From Prosthecomicrobium pneumaticum (lineage in GTDB: Bacteria > Pseudomonadota > Alphaproteobacteria > Rhizobiales > Kaistiaceae): 64,000 nucleotides of DNA. Positions within the stretch are counted from its first letter, which is position 1. The number at the start of each line of letters is the position of its first letter. The notes beneath the pieces were generated by a model, which made no database searches, had not been told where the DNA came from, and saw nothing but the letters and a program-made list of their open reading frames with translations. Below, one piece after another: positions 53,300 through 62,760 of the stretch. The DNA lies in assembly GCF_014199915.1 (NCBI RefSeq), contig NZ_JACHOO010000004.1, positions 290,024-354,023 of the forward strand, given 5' to 3'. The position numbers and the translations under genes were made by a program.

Positions 53300-54058
53300 C
53301 CTTCATCGGCGGAGGAAGACCCTCACCCTGCCCTCTCCCGCGCGGCGGGAGAGGGGCTCGTCGCGCTTGCGGGAGAGGTGATCTGAGCTGCCGGCCGGGA
53401 TTCCCTCTCCCGCCCCGCGGGAGAGGGCTTCCGGCCTTGGCGTCGCAGGGAGCGCGAGCGACCGAGACGGTTAGGCCGGAAGGGTGAGGGTGGGGTTCTT
53501 CTTCATCGGCCAAGAGAAGACCCTCACCCAACCTCTCCCGCGTGGCGGGAGAGGGGCTCGTCGCGCTTGCGGGAGAGGGAATCCGGCCTTGGCGTCGCAG
53601 GGAGCGCAAGCGACCGAGACGGTTAGGCCGGAAGGGTGAGGGTGGGTTCCTGCCTTCGCCGATCCGAGAGAAGGCCCTCACCCCGGCCCTCTCCCGCGGG
53701 GCGGGAGAGGGGCTCGTCGCGCTTGCGGGAGAGGCGATCTGAGCTGCCGGTCGGGATTCCCTCTCCCGCTCGCGGGAGAGGGCTTCCGGCCTTGGCGTCG
53801 CAGGGAGCGCGAGCGACCGAGACGGTTAGGCCGGAAGGGTGAGGGTGGGTTCTTCTTCATCGGCGAAGGAAGAGAAGACCCTCACCCAACCTCTCCCGCG
53901 TGGCGGGAGAGGGGCTCGTCGCGCTTGCGGGAGAGGCGATCTGCCGGTCGGGATTCCCTCTCCGCCCGCGGGAGAGGGGCTCGCCGCTCTAAAACCCGGC
54001 CGCCGTCACCCACTCCACGCCGCCTCCCTCTCCCGCAGCGGGCGAGGGGGTGGAGAGG
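53300..54058. repeat. Composite palindromic repeat array reaching into the ABC ATPase gene
   Basis: Three inverted copies of the core (GGCGTCGCAGGGAGCGCGAG types at about 53440, 53592 and 53794) with GAGGGTGAGG/ACCCTCACC flanks and many CTCTCCCGC/GCGGGAGAG palindromes. Orientation is opposite to the arrays near 43 and 49 kb. The last palindrome (about 54027-54058) lies inside the 3' end of the peptide-type ABC ATPase gene. No gene seen in 53243-53988. Confidence 0.88.
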
Positions 54059-55743
54059 TCGCGGTGCGGCGCCGGCGCGTCGAGGGCGCGGGCGGCGGCG
54101 ATCAGGTCGCGCGTATAGGCGGCGCGCGGAGCCTCGAACACGTCCGCCGCGGCGCCGCTCTCGACCGCCTTGCCGTCCTTCATCACCATCACCCGCGTGC
54201 AGAGTTCGGCGACGACGGCGAGATCGTGGCTGATGAAGACGAGCGCGAGGCCGCGCTCGGCGCGCAGCCGGCGCAACAGGCCGAGCACCTGCGCCTGCAC
54301 CGTGACGTCGAGCGCCGAGACGATCTCGTCGCAGATCAGCACCTCGGGCGAAAGGGCGAGGGCCCGGGCGATGCAGACGCGCTGGCGCTGGCCGCCGGAA
54401 AGCTCGCGCGGCAACCGGCCGAGATGGGTGCGGGCGAGGCCGACCTCGTCGAGCAGGGCGAGCACGGCGGCGCGCCGCCCGGCGCGCGGCCGGCCCGAGA
54501 TCGCGAAGGGCTCGCCGATCGCGTCCTCGACGGTGAGACGCGGATTGAGGGCGCCATAGCTGTCCTGGAAGATGTATTGCAGGCGGGCGCGGGCGGCGCG
54601 GCCGAGGCGCATCGGATCGGCGAGGACCGCCCCGCCGAGCCGGACGCTGCCGCGCTCGATGCGGGCGAGGCCGACGATCGCCTTGGCGAGCGTGCTCTTG
54701 CCGCTGCCGCTCTCGCCGACGACGCCGAGCGCGCCGCCGGCCTCGAGCGCGAAATCGATGCCGTCGAGCGCGCGGACCGGCCGTCCGAGCAGGCCGGCGC
54801 CGCGATAGCGGACGGCGAGATCCGAGACGGCGAGGATTTCCGGCGCCGCGGCCGAAGGAGCGGCGGTGGCGCGCAGCGCCGGCCGGGCGGCGAGCAGGGT
54901 GCGGGTGTGCGCCTCGCGCGGGGCGGCGAGCACGCGGGCCGCCGGGCCGGCCTCGACCATCGCGCCGGCGCGCATCACCACGACGTCCTGCGCATAGGCG
55001 CCGACGACGCCGAGATCGTGGGTGATGAGGAGGATCGCCATGCCGCGGGCGGCCTGCAGCCGGGCCAGAAGATCGAGGATCTGCGCCTGGACGGTGACGT
55101 CGAGCGCGGTGGTCGGCTCGTCGGCGATGAGCAGCGAAGGGTTCCCGGCGAGCGCCATGGCGATCGCGACGCGCTGCTGCTGGCCGCCGGACAGTTCGTG
55201 CGGGTGGCGGCGGGCGATGCCCGGCACGCCGTCGAGCCCGACCTCGGCGAGGAGGGCGGCCACCCGGCCGGCGGCCTCCCGCCGGCCGAGGCCGCGCGGC
55301 AGCGCCTCGGCGATCTGCTCGCCGGCGCTCATCAGCGGATCGAGCGCGGCGGCGGGATCCTGCAGGATTGTGGCGATCGCGCGGCCGCGCAGCGCCCGCC
55401 GCTCGGCCTCGGAGAGCGTCAGCAATTCGCGGCCGCCGAAGCGGGCCGAGCCGGCGGTCTCGACCGTCGTGCCGACCGGCACGAGGCCGATCAGCGCCAT
55501 CGCCGTCATCGACTTGCCGGAGCCGGATTCGCCGACGAGGGCGAGGGTGCGGCCGGGCAGAATGTCGAAGGAGACGCCGGCGACCGCTTCCACCGTGCCG
55601 GTGCGGGCGCGGATGGTGACGCGAAGGTCGCGGACCGCGAGGAGCGGCGCGGCCGCCGCCTCGCGGGGGGAGGGGCCGGACGCCGGGGCCGGGGTGCCGG
55701 CGCGGCGGGTGTCGGGGCGTTGGGTGTCGGGGCGTTGGGTCAT
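53989..55743 (-). CDS. Peptide-type ABC transporter, fused DppD-DppF ATP-binding protein
   Basis: 584-residue double ATPase. First half (about 35-280): Walker A GESGSGKSMTA, signature [11 protein letters not shown], Walker B LLIADEPTTALD. Second half (about 305-560): GESGSGKSTLA, LSGGQRQRVCI, VLICDEIVSALD and the switch histidine FISHDLA. The Walker B glutamate of the second half is present but DEP is DEI. The C-terminus (about 565-584, LSTPSPAAGEGGGVEWVTAAGF) is encoded by a palindromic repeat, so the original stop probably lay earlier. The start overlaps the permease stop as ATGA. Confidence 0.93.
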   Translation of the reverse strand: MTQRPDTQRPDTRRAGTPAPASGPSPREAAAAPLLAVRDLRVTIRARTGTVEAVAGVSFDILPGRTLALVGESGSGKSMTAMALIGLVPVGTTVETAGSARFGGRELLTLSEAERRALRGRAIATILQDPAAALDPLMSAGEQIAEALPRGLGRREAAGRVAALLAEVGLDGVPGIARRHPHELSGGQQQRVAIAMALAGNPSLLIADEPTTALDVTVQAQILDLLARLQAARGMAILLITHDLGVVGAYAQDVVVMRAGAMVEAGPAARVLAAPREAHTRTLLAARPALRATAAPSAAAPEILAVSDLAVRYRGAGLLGRPVRALDGIDFALEAGGALGVVGESGSGKSTLAKAIVGLARIERGSVRLGGAVLADPMRLGRAARARLQYIFQDSYGALNPRLTVEDAIGEPFAISGRPRAGRRAAVLALLDEVGLARTHLGRLPRELSGGQRQRVCIARALALSPEVLICDEIVSALDVTVQAQVLGLLRRLRAERGLALVFISHDLAVVAELCTRVMVMKDGKAVESGAAADVFEAPRAAYTRDLIAAARALDAPAPHRDLSTPSPAAGEGGGVEWVTAAGF

Positions 55744-56669
55744 GCGCTCCTCAGCCTCGGATCGATGATCTTTCGGATCACGTCGGTGACGAGATTGGCG
55801 ATGATGACGGCGAAGCCGAGCCAGATGATCACCGCCTGGACGACGGCATAGTCGCGGCCCTTGATCGCCTGCAGGGTGAGCGTGCCGAGGCCCGGCAGGC
55901 CGAACACCACCTCCATGGTGATCGCGCCGGTGAAGGCGCCGGCGAGCAGGAGGCCGATCAGCGCGACCGCCGCGGTGAGGGCGTTGGGCAGGATGTGGCG
56001 CAGCACGATGCGGGCGCGCGACAGGCCCTTCGCCCGGGCGGCGCGGACATATTCCGTCCGCTCGATGTCCTTCATGTCCTCGTAGAGGATCTTGGCGAGC
56101 GTGCCGGCGGTGTCGAGCGCGAGGATCAGGATCGGCACGACGAGATTGCCGATCGCCGGGATCAGGCCGAGCCAGACGGCGAGCACGAGGACGCAGAGGA
56201 TGCCGATCGAGAAGGTCGGCACGGTGATCGACCAGATCGTCGTCGCCTCGACGAGGGCGACGAGGAGGCGGCGCGGCCACAGCATGGCGAGGGTCGGCAG
56301 GAGGACGCCGAGCAGGGTGCCGATGAGGAGGGCCGAAAGGCCGAGCGTCAGCGTCGTCGGGATGACCGCGGCGAGGAGGTCGGCGATCGGCTTCGCGAAG
56401 CGCGCCGAGGTGCCGAGATCGCCCGAGGCGATCATCGTCAGCCATTCGCCGAACTGGGTGATCCAGGGCTTGTCGAGGCCGAGCTCGGCGCGCATCGCGG
56501 TCTGCTGCGAATAGGTGAGCGAGCCCTCGATGCCGCGGATGTCGACGACGTCGCCCGGGATCATCCGCAGCACGAAAAAGCTGAACACGACGATGCCGGC
56601 GGCGACGGCGAGCGAGCGGACGAGGTCGGCGGCGATGCCGAGGAGGAGGCGTCTGGTGTGGGCGTTCAC
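55740..56669 (-). CDS. Peptide-type ABC transporter permease, DppB-like
   Basis: 309-residue permease with six membrane segments. The first runs about 12-33, then a long periplasmic loop with PGDVVDIRGIEGSLTYSQQTAMRAELGLDKPWITQFGEWLTM (the DppB-type IRxxxGxDxP region), and the coupling loop ERTEYVRAARAKGLSRARIVLRHILPNAL. The start is a GTG at 56669, overlapping the upstream permease stop as GTGA, with GAGGGACC as ribosome site. It pairs with the DppC-like permease. Confidence 0.92.
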   Translation of the reverse strand: MNAHTRRLLLGIAADLVRSLAVAAGIVVFSFFVLRMIPGDVVDIRGIEGSLTYSQQTAMRAELGLDKPWITQFGEWLTMIASGDLGTSARFAKPIADLLAAVIPTTLTLGLSALLIGTLLGVLLPTLAMLWPRRLLVALVEATTIWSITVPTFSIGILCVLVLAVWLGLIPAIGNLVVPILILALDTAGTLAKILYEDMKDIERTEYVRAARAKGLSRARIVLRHILPNALTAAVALIGLLLAGAFTGAITMEVVFGLPGLGTLTLQAIKGRDYAVVQAVIIWLGFAVIIANLVTDVIRKIIDPRLRSA

Positions 56670-57526
56670 GGCAGGTCCCTCGAGAGCGGCAGTTCGCTGC
56701 GGCGGCGCACGGCGTTGCCGACGATGGCGAGCGCGAAGGTGACGAGCGACAGGGCGAGGATCGGCGCGAGCACGGCGTGCGGCGCCTCCTCGAGATAGGG
56801 CGTCGCGCTCGCGATCATCCGGCCCCAGGTCGGGGTTTCCGGCGAGACGCCGAGGCCGAGGAAGCTCAGGACCGATTCCGAGACGATGCAGCGCGGCAGC
56901 ACGATGGCGAACTGGGTGATCAGCGCGCCGGCGATGTTGGGCAGCACATGGACGAGGGCGATGCGCAGCCGTCCGGCGCCGAGCACGCGGGCCGCCGCCG
57001 TATAGGGCTGCGCCATCTGGTGCAGATAGGTCGCCCGGGTGATGAGGGCGAAATGCGGCGAGAAGGATATGCCGAGGGCGATGACGACGGTGGCGATGCC
57101 GGGCTCGAAGGCGACGACGCAGGCGAGCGCGAAGAGGATGCCCGGCAGTGCGCGGATGAGATCGACGAAGCCGAACAGCGCCCATTCCGCGGGCCGGCCC
57201 GCGGCGAGGGCCAGCAGTGCGGCGAGCGCGCCGATCGCGAGCGCGAGCAGCGCGGCACCGGCGCCGAAGGCGAGGCTGAGGCCGGTGCCGTAGAGGAGGC
57301 GGGAATAGACGTCCTGGCCCTGATCGTCGGTGCCGAGCAGATGGCCCTCGCCCGGCGGCTGGTTGAGATCGGCGGTGAAGGCGTAAGGGTCGTGGGTGGC
57401 GAGGAGCGGCGCGGCGAGCGCGACGAGGAGGGCGACGGCGACGATGGCGAAGGCCGCCGCCGTCAGGGGGCCGAGGCCCGGAAGGGCGATCCGCCGGCTG
57501 CGTCCGGTCGCGGTGGCGAGGGTCAT
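56666..57526 (-). CDS. Peptide-type ABC transporter permease, DppC-like
   Basis: 286-residue permease with six membrane segments. An N-terminal helix (about 22-44) is followed by LLATHDPYAFTADLNQPPGEGHLLGTDDQGQDVYSRLLYG, which is diagnostic for DppC/OppC, then the core and the coupling loop AQPYTAAARVLGAGRLRIALVHVLPNI. It follows the binding-protein gene by 32 bp and is translationally coupled to the DppB-like gene. Confidence 0.92.
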   Translation of the reverse strand: MTLATATGRSRRIALPGLGPLTAAAFAIVAVALLVALAAPLLATHDPYAFTADLNQPPGEGHLLGTDDQGQDVYSRLLYGTGLSLAFGAGAALLALAIGALAALLALAAGRPAEWALFGFVDLIRALPGILFALACVVAFEPGIATVVIALGISFSPHFALITRATYLHQMAQPYTAAARVLGAGRLRIALVHVLPNIAGALITQFAIVLPRCIVSESVLSFLGLGVSPETPTWGRMIASATPYLEEAPHAVLAPILALSLVTFALAIVGNAVRRRSELPLSRDLP

Positions 57527-57558
57527 TCCGGGCCCCTTTCCTCAGAGCGTGGCGGGGA

Positions 57559-59079
57559 TCACTTCTCGATCCAGGCGAAGGCGATGCCGCCGTCGACCCG
57601 GTGCGCCGAGGCGTTGAAGCCGATCGTCAGGTCGTGCACCTTCGGGCTGATCGCATAGGCGTTCGGCTGCTGGCCGAGGCCGATCGTGTAATAGTGGTCC
57701 ATCACACGCTGCCACGCCTTCAGATAGTCGGCGCGGCTCTCCTCGAGGCTCGGCGTCGAGATCGCCGCCTCGATGAGCGCGTCGAGCTCGGGATCCTGGA
57801 TGCCGCCCCACAGGCCCGGATTGGGGCCGTCGCTCATCAGCCGCACATAGCGCAGGAAGATGTCGGCGCGGGCGCCCGAGCCGCCGGGGAAGATGTCCCA
57901 GTCATATTCCGACAGGGCGCGCTGATAGCCGAGATCGTCATATTGCCGGTTGTCGACGCCGAAGCCGAGCGCGCGCAGCGCCTGCCCGACCGGGCCGGCG
58001 GAGCGGCTGCCGACGGTCGAGACCAGGGTGAGCGTGTAGTCGGAGGGGGTGACGCCCTCTTCCTTCAGGATCGCTTTGGCGCGCTCGAGATCGGGGGCGT
58101 TGTGCTTGTCGTTCGCCGCCATGTCGGCGTCGTAGAAGTAATTGCCCTCGCCGACCGGCTGGTTGCCCGGCGCGCCATAGCGGCCGGCCTCGATCGCCAT
58201 CAGTTCCTTGCGGTCGAGCGCATAGGCGACCGCCTCGCGGACGCGCACCTTGTCGAAGGGCGGCCGCGGCTTGCGGTTGTTGAAGGAGACGAACTCCCAG
58301 CTCGTGCCGCCCTGGAAGTCGATGGTGAAGCCGGCCTTTTCGAGCGTGGCGATCTTGTTGAGCGGAATGGCGGCGGCATCGTAGTCGCCGGCGCGCAGCG
58401 CGAGCGAGGCATCCGCCACCTCGCGGACGTCGAACTCGACCGCATCGACATGCGGCAGGCCCTTCATCCAGTAATCCTTGAAGCGCGTCCCCTTCAGCGA
58501 GAGCTGCGGCGTCCAGCTGTCGAAGGTGAAGGGGCCGGTGCCGATCGGATGGGTGATGACGTCGTCCCAGCCGGGCGATTCCGGGGCGAGGATCCAGCCT
58601 TCGGCGAGGAGGTTGAGGAGCGGGCCGAAGGGCGCCTTCAGCCGGATGACGAAGGTGTGCTCGTCCGGCGTCTCGAAGGCCTCGACCTGCGCCATGGCGG
58701 TGGTCAGCCAGCCGCCCTTCACCTTGTCGCGGATGCGCTCGAAGTTCTTCTTCACGTCCTCGGCCGTCATGACGCGGCCATTGTGGAATTTGACGCCCTC
58801 GCGCAGCTTGAAGGTGTAGACGCGGGCGTCCTCCGACACCGTCCAGCTCTCGGCGAGCAGGCCCTTCGGGCTGCCGTCCTTCGAGATCGAGGTGAGCGTC
58901 TCGGCAAACGGATGGGTGAGCGAGATCGTGCCGGTGTGACGGTGGAAATCCGTCGTGTCGAGCGTGCCCCAGAACAGGCGGAGCGTTCCGCCGTCGACCG
59001 GTTCGGCGGCGAGGGCCGCCGCGGGGGCTGCCGCGCCGATCATCAGCGCGGCGGCGAGGGAGACGAGGGTCTTGATCAT
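57559..59079 (-). CDS. Peptide-type ABC transporter substrate-binding protein
   Basis: 506-residue periplasmic protein of the SBP family 5 (DppA/OppA/NikA). Sec signal peptide MIKTLVSLAAALMIGAAAPAAALA. Mature motifs: LRLFWGTLDTTDFHRHT, GLAESWTVSEDARVYTFKLREGVKFHNGRVMTAEDVKKNFERI (the family signature), VREAVAYALDRKELM. The binding site cannot be read. Because phosphonate-cleaving enzymes are encoded just upstream, the ligand may be a phosphonate or phosphonate ester rather than a peptide. An 84-bp gap separates it from the phosphodiesterase-like gene. Confidence 0.92.
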   Translation of the reverse strand: MIKTLVSLAAALMIGAAAPAAALAAEPVDGGTLRLFWGTLDTTDFHRHTGTISLTHPFAETLTSISKDGSPKGLLAESWTVSEDARVYTFKLREGVKFHNGRVMTAEDVKKNFERIRDKVKGGWLTTAMAQVEAFETPDEHTFVIRLKAPFGPLLNLLAEGWILAPESPGWDDVITHPIGTGPFTFDSWTPQLSLKGTRFKDYWMKGLPHVDAVEFDVREVADASLALRAGDYDAAAIPLNKIATLEKAGFTIDFQGGTSWEFVSFNNRKPRPPFDKVRVREAVAYALDRKELMAIEAGRYGAPGNQPVGEGNYFYDADMAANDKHNAPDLERAKAILKEEGVTPSDYTLTLVSTVGSRSAGPVGQALRALGFGVDNRQYDDLGYQRALSEYDWDIFPGGSGARADIFLRYVRLMSDGPNPGLWGGIQDPELDALIEAAISTPSLEESRADYLKAWQRVMDHYYTIGLGQQPNAYAISPKVHDLTIGFNASAHRVDGGIAFAWIEK

Positions 59080-59163
59080 GGGACCTCCAGGAGGTTCGGG
59101 TCGGGACCGGAGTCTGGTGGGGTGGGGGCTCGGATGGCGGCCCCGGGCGGGAGAGCCCGGGGC

Positions 59164-60453
59164 TCAGCTCTGCGGCAGCGCCAGCCCGTCCATGCCGCCG
59201 CGCGGCAGGCCGAGGAAGCGCAGGATGGTGGGGGCGATGTCGACGAGGCGGGTGGTGCCCGTCTCGACGGTGCCGGGGGCGAAGCCGCCGCCATTCCCGA
59301 TCAGGAAGGGGTGGCGCTCGAAACGGCCGAGGCCGCCATGGCTGCCGGCGCCCTCCGCCTTGCCGGGCTTGTCGTCGCTGACGCAGAGCACGATGCGGCC
59401 GGGCACGCCGAAGGGGTTCGGCGCCTCGTCGCGGGCCATGGCGAAGGCGAGCGCGAGGCCGCCTTCCGGCGCCTGGCCGAGGGGGAGCAGGGCGCTGCCG
59501 CGGAAGACCTCCGCGATATAGGGCTGCGCGTCGAGGAAAGCGGCGATCGCCGCGATGCGGCCGGCGGCGCGCGGCGCGACATAGACGAAGCCCGAGCCGC
59601 CCTGCGGCGCGACGACGACATCGGTCGAATCGGCGCTCTCCTTGAGGCCGGCCTCGACGAGCCGGTCGGCGACCGCGACGCGGCCGATCACCGTCTCCTG
59701 GCCGTGATCGGAGCCGACGAGGAGGAGCACGTCCTCGCCCTCGGCACGCAGCGCCTCGACCGCCGCCTCGACGCGGGCGACGCAGCGATCGGCCGCGGCG
59801 ATGCCGGCGAGATGGGTCGGCGAGCCGAGTTCGTCGGCGTGCATGGCGAGATCGGGATTGGCGAGCCAGAGCACGCCGAGCCGCGGCCGGCGGTGGAGCA
59901 GCACTTCGTCGGCGAACCAGGCGGCGAGCGCCTCGTCGCCCGTGCCGTCATGGGCGACGGCCGGCGCCTCGTCGGGGCCGAGCGGCCGGCCGCCGGGGCC
60001 ATAGGAGCCGGCGCGGTGCACGACATGGCCGAAATGATCGGGATCCTGGAAATAGGCGGCGCCCGGCGAGACATTCGAGGCGATCACCGCGCCGCCATGG
60101 TCGGCGAGCCGCTCGGCGAGGGTCGGCACGGCGAGCGTCCGGCCCTTCGCCGCCCTGAGCGCCGCGACGAAGGCGGGATCGCCGACATCGTGCACGCGGT
60201 AACCATCGCCGCCGTCGGGCAGGCCCATCGTGTTGCCGTGCAGGCCGTGCCGCGCCGGCCAGCAGCCGGTGGCGATCGAGGCCGAGCTCGCCCGGGTGGC
60301 GGAGGGGAAGATCGCCCGGTGGGCGAGGAAACGGCGCGACCGGCCGGCGAGCGCATGGATCGCCGGGCAGGTTTCGGGGCGGAGGAAATCGTCGCGGTGG
60401 CCGTCGCAGATGACGAGCACGGCGCGCCGGCGGGCGGGATCGTGGCGCTCCAT
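59164..60453 (-). CDS. Alkaline phosphatase superfamily phosphodiesterase/phosphonohydrolase-like protein
   Basis: 429 residues with every two-metal ligand of the superfamily: ICDGHRDD, nucleophile Thr in SATRASSASIATG, LANPDLAMHADEL (Asp, His), VGSDHGQET (Asp, His) and GSHGGLGRF (His). No signal peptide, so cytoplasmic. Closest in layout to nucleotide pyrophosphatase/phosphodiesterases and to PhnA itself. Its start overlaps the phnA stop by one base (TGATG), implying matched production. It may split a phosphonate or phosphate ester before or after PhnA. The exact reaction is unknown. Confidence 0.85.
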   Translation of the reverse strand: MERHDPARRRAVLVICDGHRDDFLRPETCPAIHALAGRSRRFLAHRAIFPSATRASSASIATGCWPARHGLHGNTMGLPDGGDGYRVHDVGDPAFVAALRAAKGRTLAVPTLAERLADHGGAVIASNVSPGAAYFQDPDHFGHVVHRAGSYGPGGRPLGPDEAPAVAHDGTGDEALAAWFADEVLLHRRPRLGVLWLANPDLAMHADELGSPTHLAGIAAADRCVARVEAAVEALRAEGEDVLLLVGSDHGQETVIGRVAVADRLVEAGLKESADSTDVVVAPQGGSGFVYVAPRAAGRIAAIAAFLDAQPYIAEVFRGSALLPLGQAPEGGLALAFAMARDEAPNPFGVPGRIVLCVSDDKPGKAEGAGSHGGLGRFERHPFLIGNGGGFAPGTVETGTTRLVDIAPTILRFLGLPRGGMDGLALPQS

Positions 60454-61694
60454 CAGGGGTCCACTCCGTTGAGGGCGAAGTCGAATATGTCGAAATTGGC
60501 GAGGCGGCCGTCGGCCGCGCGGGCGCGATAGGCCGGGCTGAGCGGCCGCGACAGGAGGAAGGGGACGCGCCGCTCGGCGAGGCCGCCATGCGAGCGCAGC
60601 CGCGCGCCGGCGAGCGCGGCGAGATCGTGATCGGCCGCCCGCGCGCCGAGCGCATGGCCGGGCGCGGCGATCACAGCGAGATCGCCCTCGGGCTCGGGCG
60701 GCAGGTCGAAGCGGGCGCAGGCCTCCTCGCGGCCGAGCACCAGGCCGACACCCTCGAGCCCGGCGACGAGGGTGCGCACCGCGTCGCGGTCGATCCCCGC
60801 CGCGAGATGGACGCGGACGAAGCCGCCGAGCGAGGCGTGGTGGCGCACGAAGGGATCGGTGATCGGGCAGATGACGCGCGCCGCGCCGGGGCCGAACCGC
60901 GCCGCGATCGCATCCTCGACGAAGACGACGCGCGGCCGGCCGGCCGCATCAGCCATGTCGTTCATGCCGTGATCGGCGACGATCGCCACCAGAGCCGTCT
61001 CCGCGAGCCGGCCGACGCGGCGGTCGACGGCGGCCATGAAGGCGATCGCCTCCGGCGCCCCGGGGGCATGGGCGTGCTGGACGAAATCCGACAGCGACAG
61101 ATAGACGAGCTCGAGGCCGTGCCGCTCGACGAGGGCGATGCCGGCATCGAGCACGAAGAGCGAGAGGTCGGCGGAATAGCGGTCGGGGGCGGCGGTCCAG
61201 TCGCCGACCGGTCCGATCGCGGCGACCGCCGCCTCGGCCGTCTCGGCCGACAGCGCGATGCCGTCGAGGCCACGGGAGAGCGCGGCGAGCAGCTTGTCCT
61301 TCGCCGTGACGAGGCCGACGCGCACGCCGATTCCGGCGAGGCCGGCGAGGATGGTGTCGGCCCGCATCGTATGGCCGTCGACCACCATCACCTCGCGGCC
61401 GGTCGCCCGGTCGAGGTAATAGTTGCCCGAGACGCCGGTCACCGCCGGCGGCGCGCCGCAGACGATCGCGACATTGTTCGGATTGGTGAAGGTCGGCATC
61501 ACGGCGTCGGCGCGGCCGTCGAAGCCGGTCCGTCGCAGGTGGTCGAGCGCGGGGGTCGCGCCCGCCGCGCCGGCGGCGGCGAGATAGGCGGGATCACAGC
61601 CGTCGAAACAGATCACCACCACGGGGCGGGCCGGCCGGGCATAGCGCCGTCCGTTCACGATGGCGGTCTCCGGCTGCGGGTCGAGCGCGAGCAA
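60453..61694 (-). CDS. phnA: Phosphonoacetate hydrolase
   Basis: Cleaves the C-P bond of phosphonoacetate to acetate and phosphate; also the last step in degradation of 2-aminoethylphosphonate via PhnW-PhnY. 413 residues: VNGRRYARPARPVVVICFDGCDPAYL, nucleophile Thr in MPTFTNPNNVAIVCGAPP, SGNYYLDRATGREVMV, VTAKDKL, LSLSDFVQHAHAPGAPEA, VADHGMNDM and RSHGGLAERRVPFLL, matching characterised PhnA closely. Start TTG at 61694 has GGGGAC upstream; GTG at 61658 with GGAGACC is an alternative. It heads the minus-strand run, divergent from a LysR gene. Confidence 0.93.
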   Translation of the reverse strand: MLALDPQPETAIVNGRRYARPARPVVVICFDGCDPAYLAAAGAAGATPALDHLRRTGFDGRADAVMPTFTNPNNVAIVCGAPPAVTGVSGNYYLDRATGREVMVVDGHTMRADTILAGLAGIGVRVGLVTAKDKLLAALSRGLDGIALSAETAEAAVAAIGPVGDWTAAPDRYSADLSLFVLDAGIALVERHGLELVYLSLSDFVQHAHAPGAPEAIAFMAAVDRRVGRLAETALVAIVADHGMNDMADAAGRPRVVFVEDAIAARFGPGAARVICPITDPFVRHHASLGGFVRVHLAAGIDRDAVRTLVAGLEGVGLVLGREEACARFDLPPEPEGDLAVIAAPGHALGARAADHDLAALAGARLRSHGGLAERRVPFLLSRPLSPAYRARAADGRLANFDIFDFALNGVDP

Positions 61695-61839
61695 GGCAGT
61701 CCCCGTTCATGCGATTGTCACTGGATGCGGCTATCGTCTTCGGCCGCTCGAAGTATTCTTTTCTATATTTCTATTGTGTTCTGAATGTCGGCTGAAGAAA
61801 ATTGACTTTTCTTCCGTCATCTGTGAGCTTACGGAACAG

Positions 61840-62742
61840 ATGAGCGAAAGATTGCCCCCTCTCAAGGCGCTGGTCGCCTTCGAAAGCGTGGTTCGCCTCG
61901 GCAGTGTGACGGCGGCCGCGGAGGAACTCTTCGTGACGCACAGCGCGGTGAGCAAACAGATCGCGCTGCTCGAGGGGTGGATGGGGCAGCCGCTGTTCCG
62001 GTCGAACCGCAAGCGGATGCAGCCGACGGCGGAGGCGGCCGCGCTCGCCGAGGTCACCGAGCGGGCCTTCGGGCTGATCGCCGAGGCCTCCGCGGTGCTG
62101 CGCCGTGGCGAGGCGGCGGAGACGCTGCGGGTCATCGCGCCCTCGACCTTCGCGATGCGCTGGCTGATCCCGCGGGTGTGGAGTTTTTCGCGCGCCAGGG
62201 CGCCGATCGCGCTGCAGGTGCGGCCGACCGACAGTCTCGAGGACTGGCAGGAGATCCCGTTCGACGTCGCGATCCGCACCGATCCCCGCGCGCCGCGCCA
62301 TCTCGAGGCGCGTCCCTTCCTCGCCGAGACGCTGGTGCTCGCCGCCGCGCCGCGCTTCCTCGCCGCGCGCCGGCTCGCCGCCCCGCGCGATCTCGCCGCA
62401 ACGGGGGTGATCAGGGCGGCGACGCGGCCGGGCCAGCTCGAGGCGTGGTCGGCGGCGGCGGGTCTCGACCGGATACCGGACGGCCCGTCCTTCCCGCATT
62501 TCTATCTGGCGCTCGAAGCCGCGCTCGCCGGGGAGGGCCCGCTCGTCTCTCCCTTCGAGACGCTGTGCGACCTGTTCGCGAAGGGCGAGCTCGTCGCCCT
62601 GTGGCCCGACATCCGGGTCGCCGGGCCGACCCATGTCGCGCTGTTCGACGCCGCGGCGCCGCATGCCGGCGCGGCCGAGGCCTTCATCGACTGGCTGACC
62701 GCCACGGCGGGAGAGAGCCGGCCGGCGGCGAAGGCCGCCTGA
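61840..62742 (+). CDS. LysR-family regulator (GcvA-like), probable regulator of the phnA run
   Basis: 300-residue regulator. The helix-turn-helix (LPPLKALVAFESVVRLGSVTAAAEELFVTHSAVSKQIALLEGWMGQPLF) is of the GcvA/AmpR subclass, and a periplasmic-binding-like effector domain follows (from about 90, LRVIAPSTFAMRWLIPRVWSF). ATG 61840 starts the conserved N-terminus; the long upstream frame crosses the promoter region. It is divergent from phnA across 145 bp, as is the LysR gene phnR in characterised phosphonoacetate clusters. The intergenic part (61750-61812) is clearly AT-rich and likely holds the shared promoter and T-N11-A site. Confidence 0.9.
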   Translation: MSERLPPLKALVAFESVVRLGSVTAAAEELFVTHSAVSKQIALLEGWMGQPLFRSNRKRMQPTAEAAALAEVTERAFGLIAEASAVLRRGEAAETLRVIAPSTFAMRWLIPRVWSFSRARAPIALQVRPTDSLEDWQEIPFDVAIRTDPRAPRHLEARPFLAETLVLAAAPRFLAARRLAAPRDLAATGVIRAATRPGQLEAWSAAAGLDRIPDGPSFPHFYLALEAALAGEGPLVSPFETLCDLFAKGELVALWPDIRVAGPTHVALFDAAAPHAGAAEAFIDWLTATAGESRPAAKAA

Positions 62743-62760
62743 CAGGGCCGCCAGGGGGCG

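Noticed and set aside
57601-60531. Open frame of about 980 codons on the plus strand opposite the binding protein and phosphodiesterase genes
   Set aside because: Antisense shadow of confidently assigned genes with full catalytic motifs; no ribosome site or domain.
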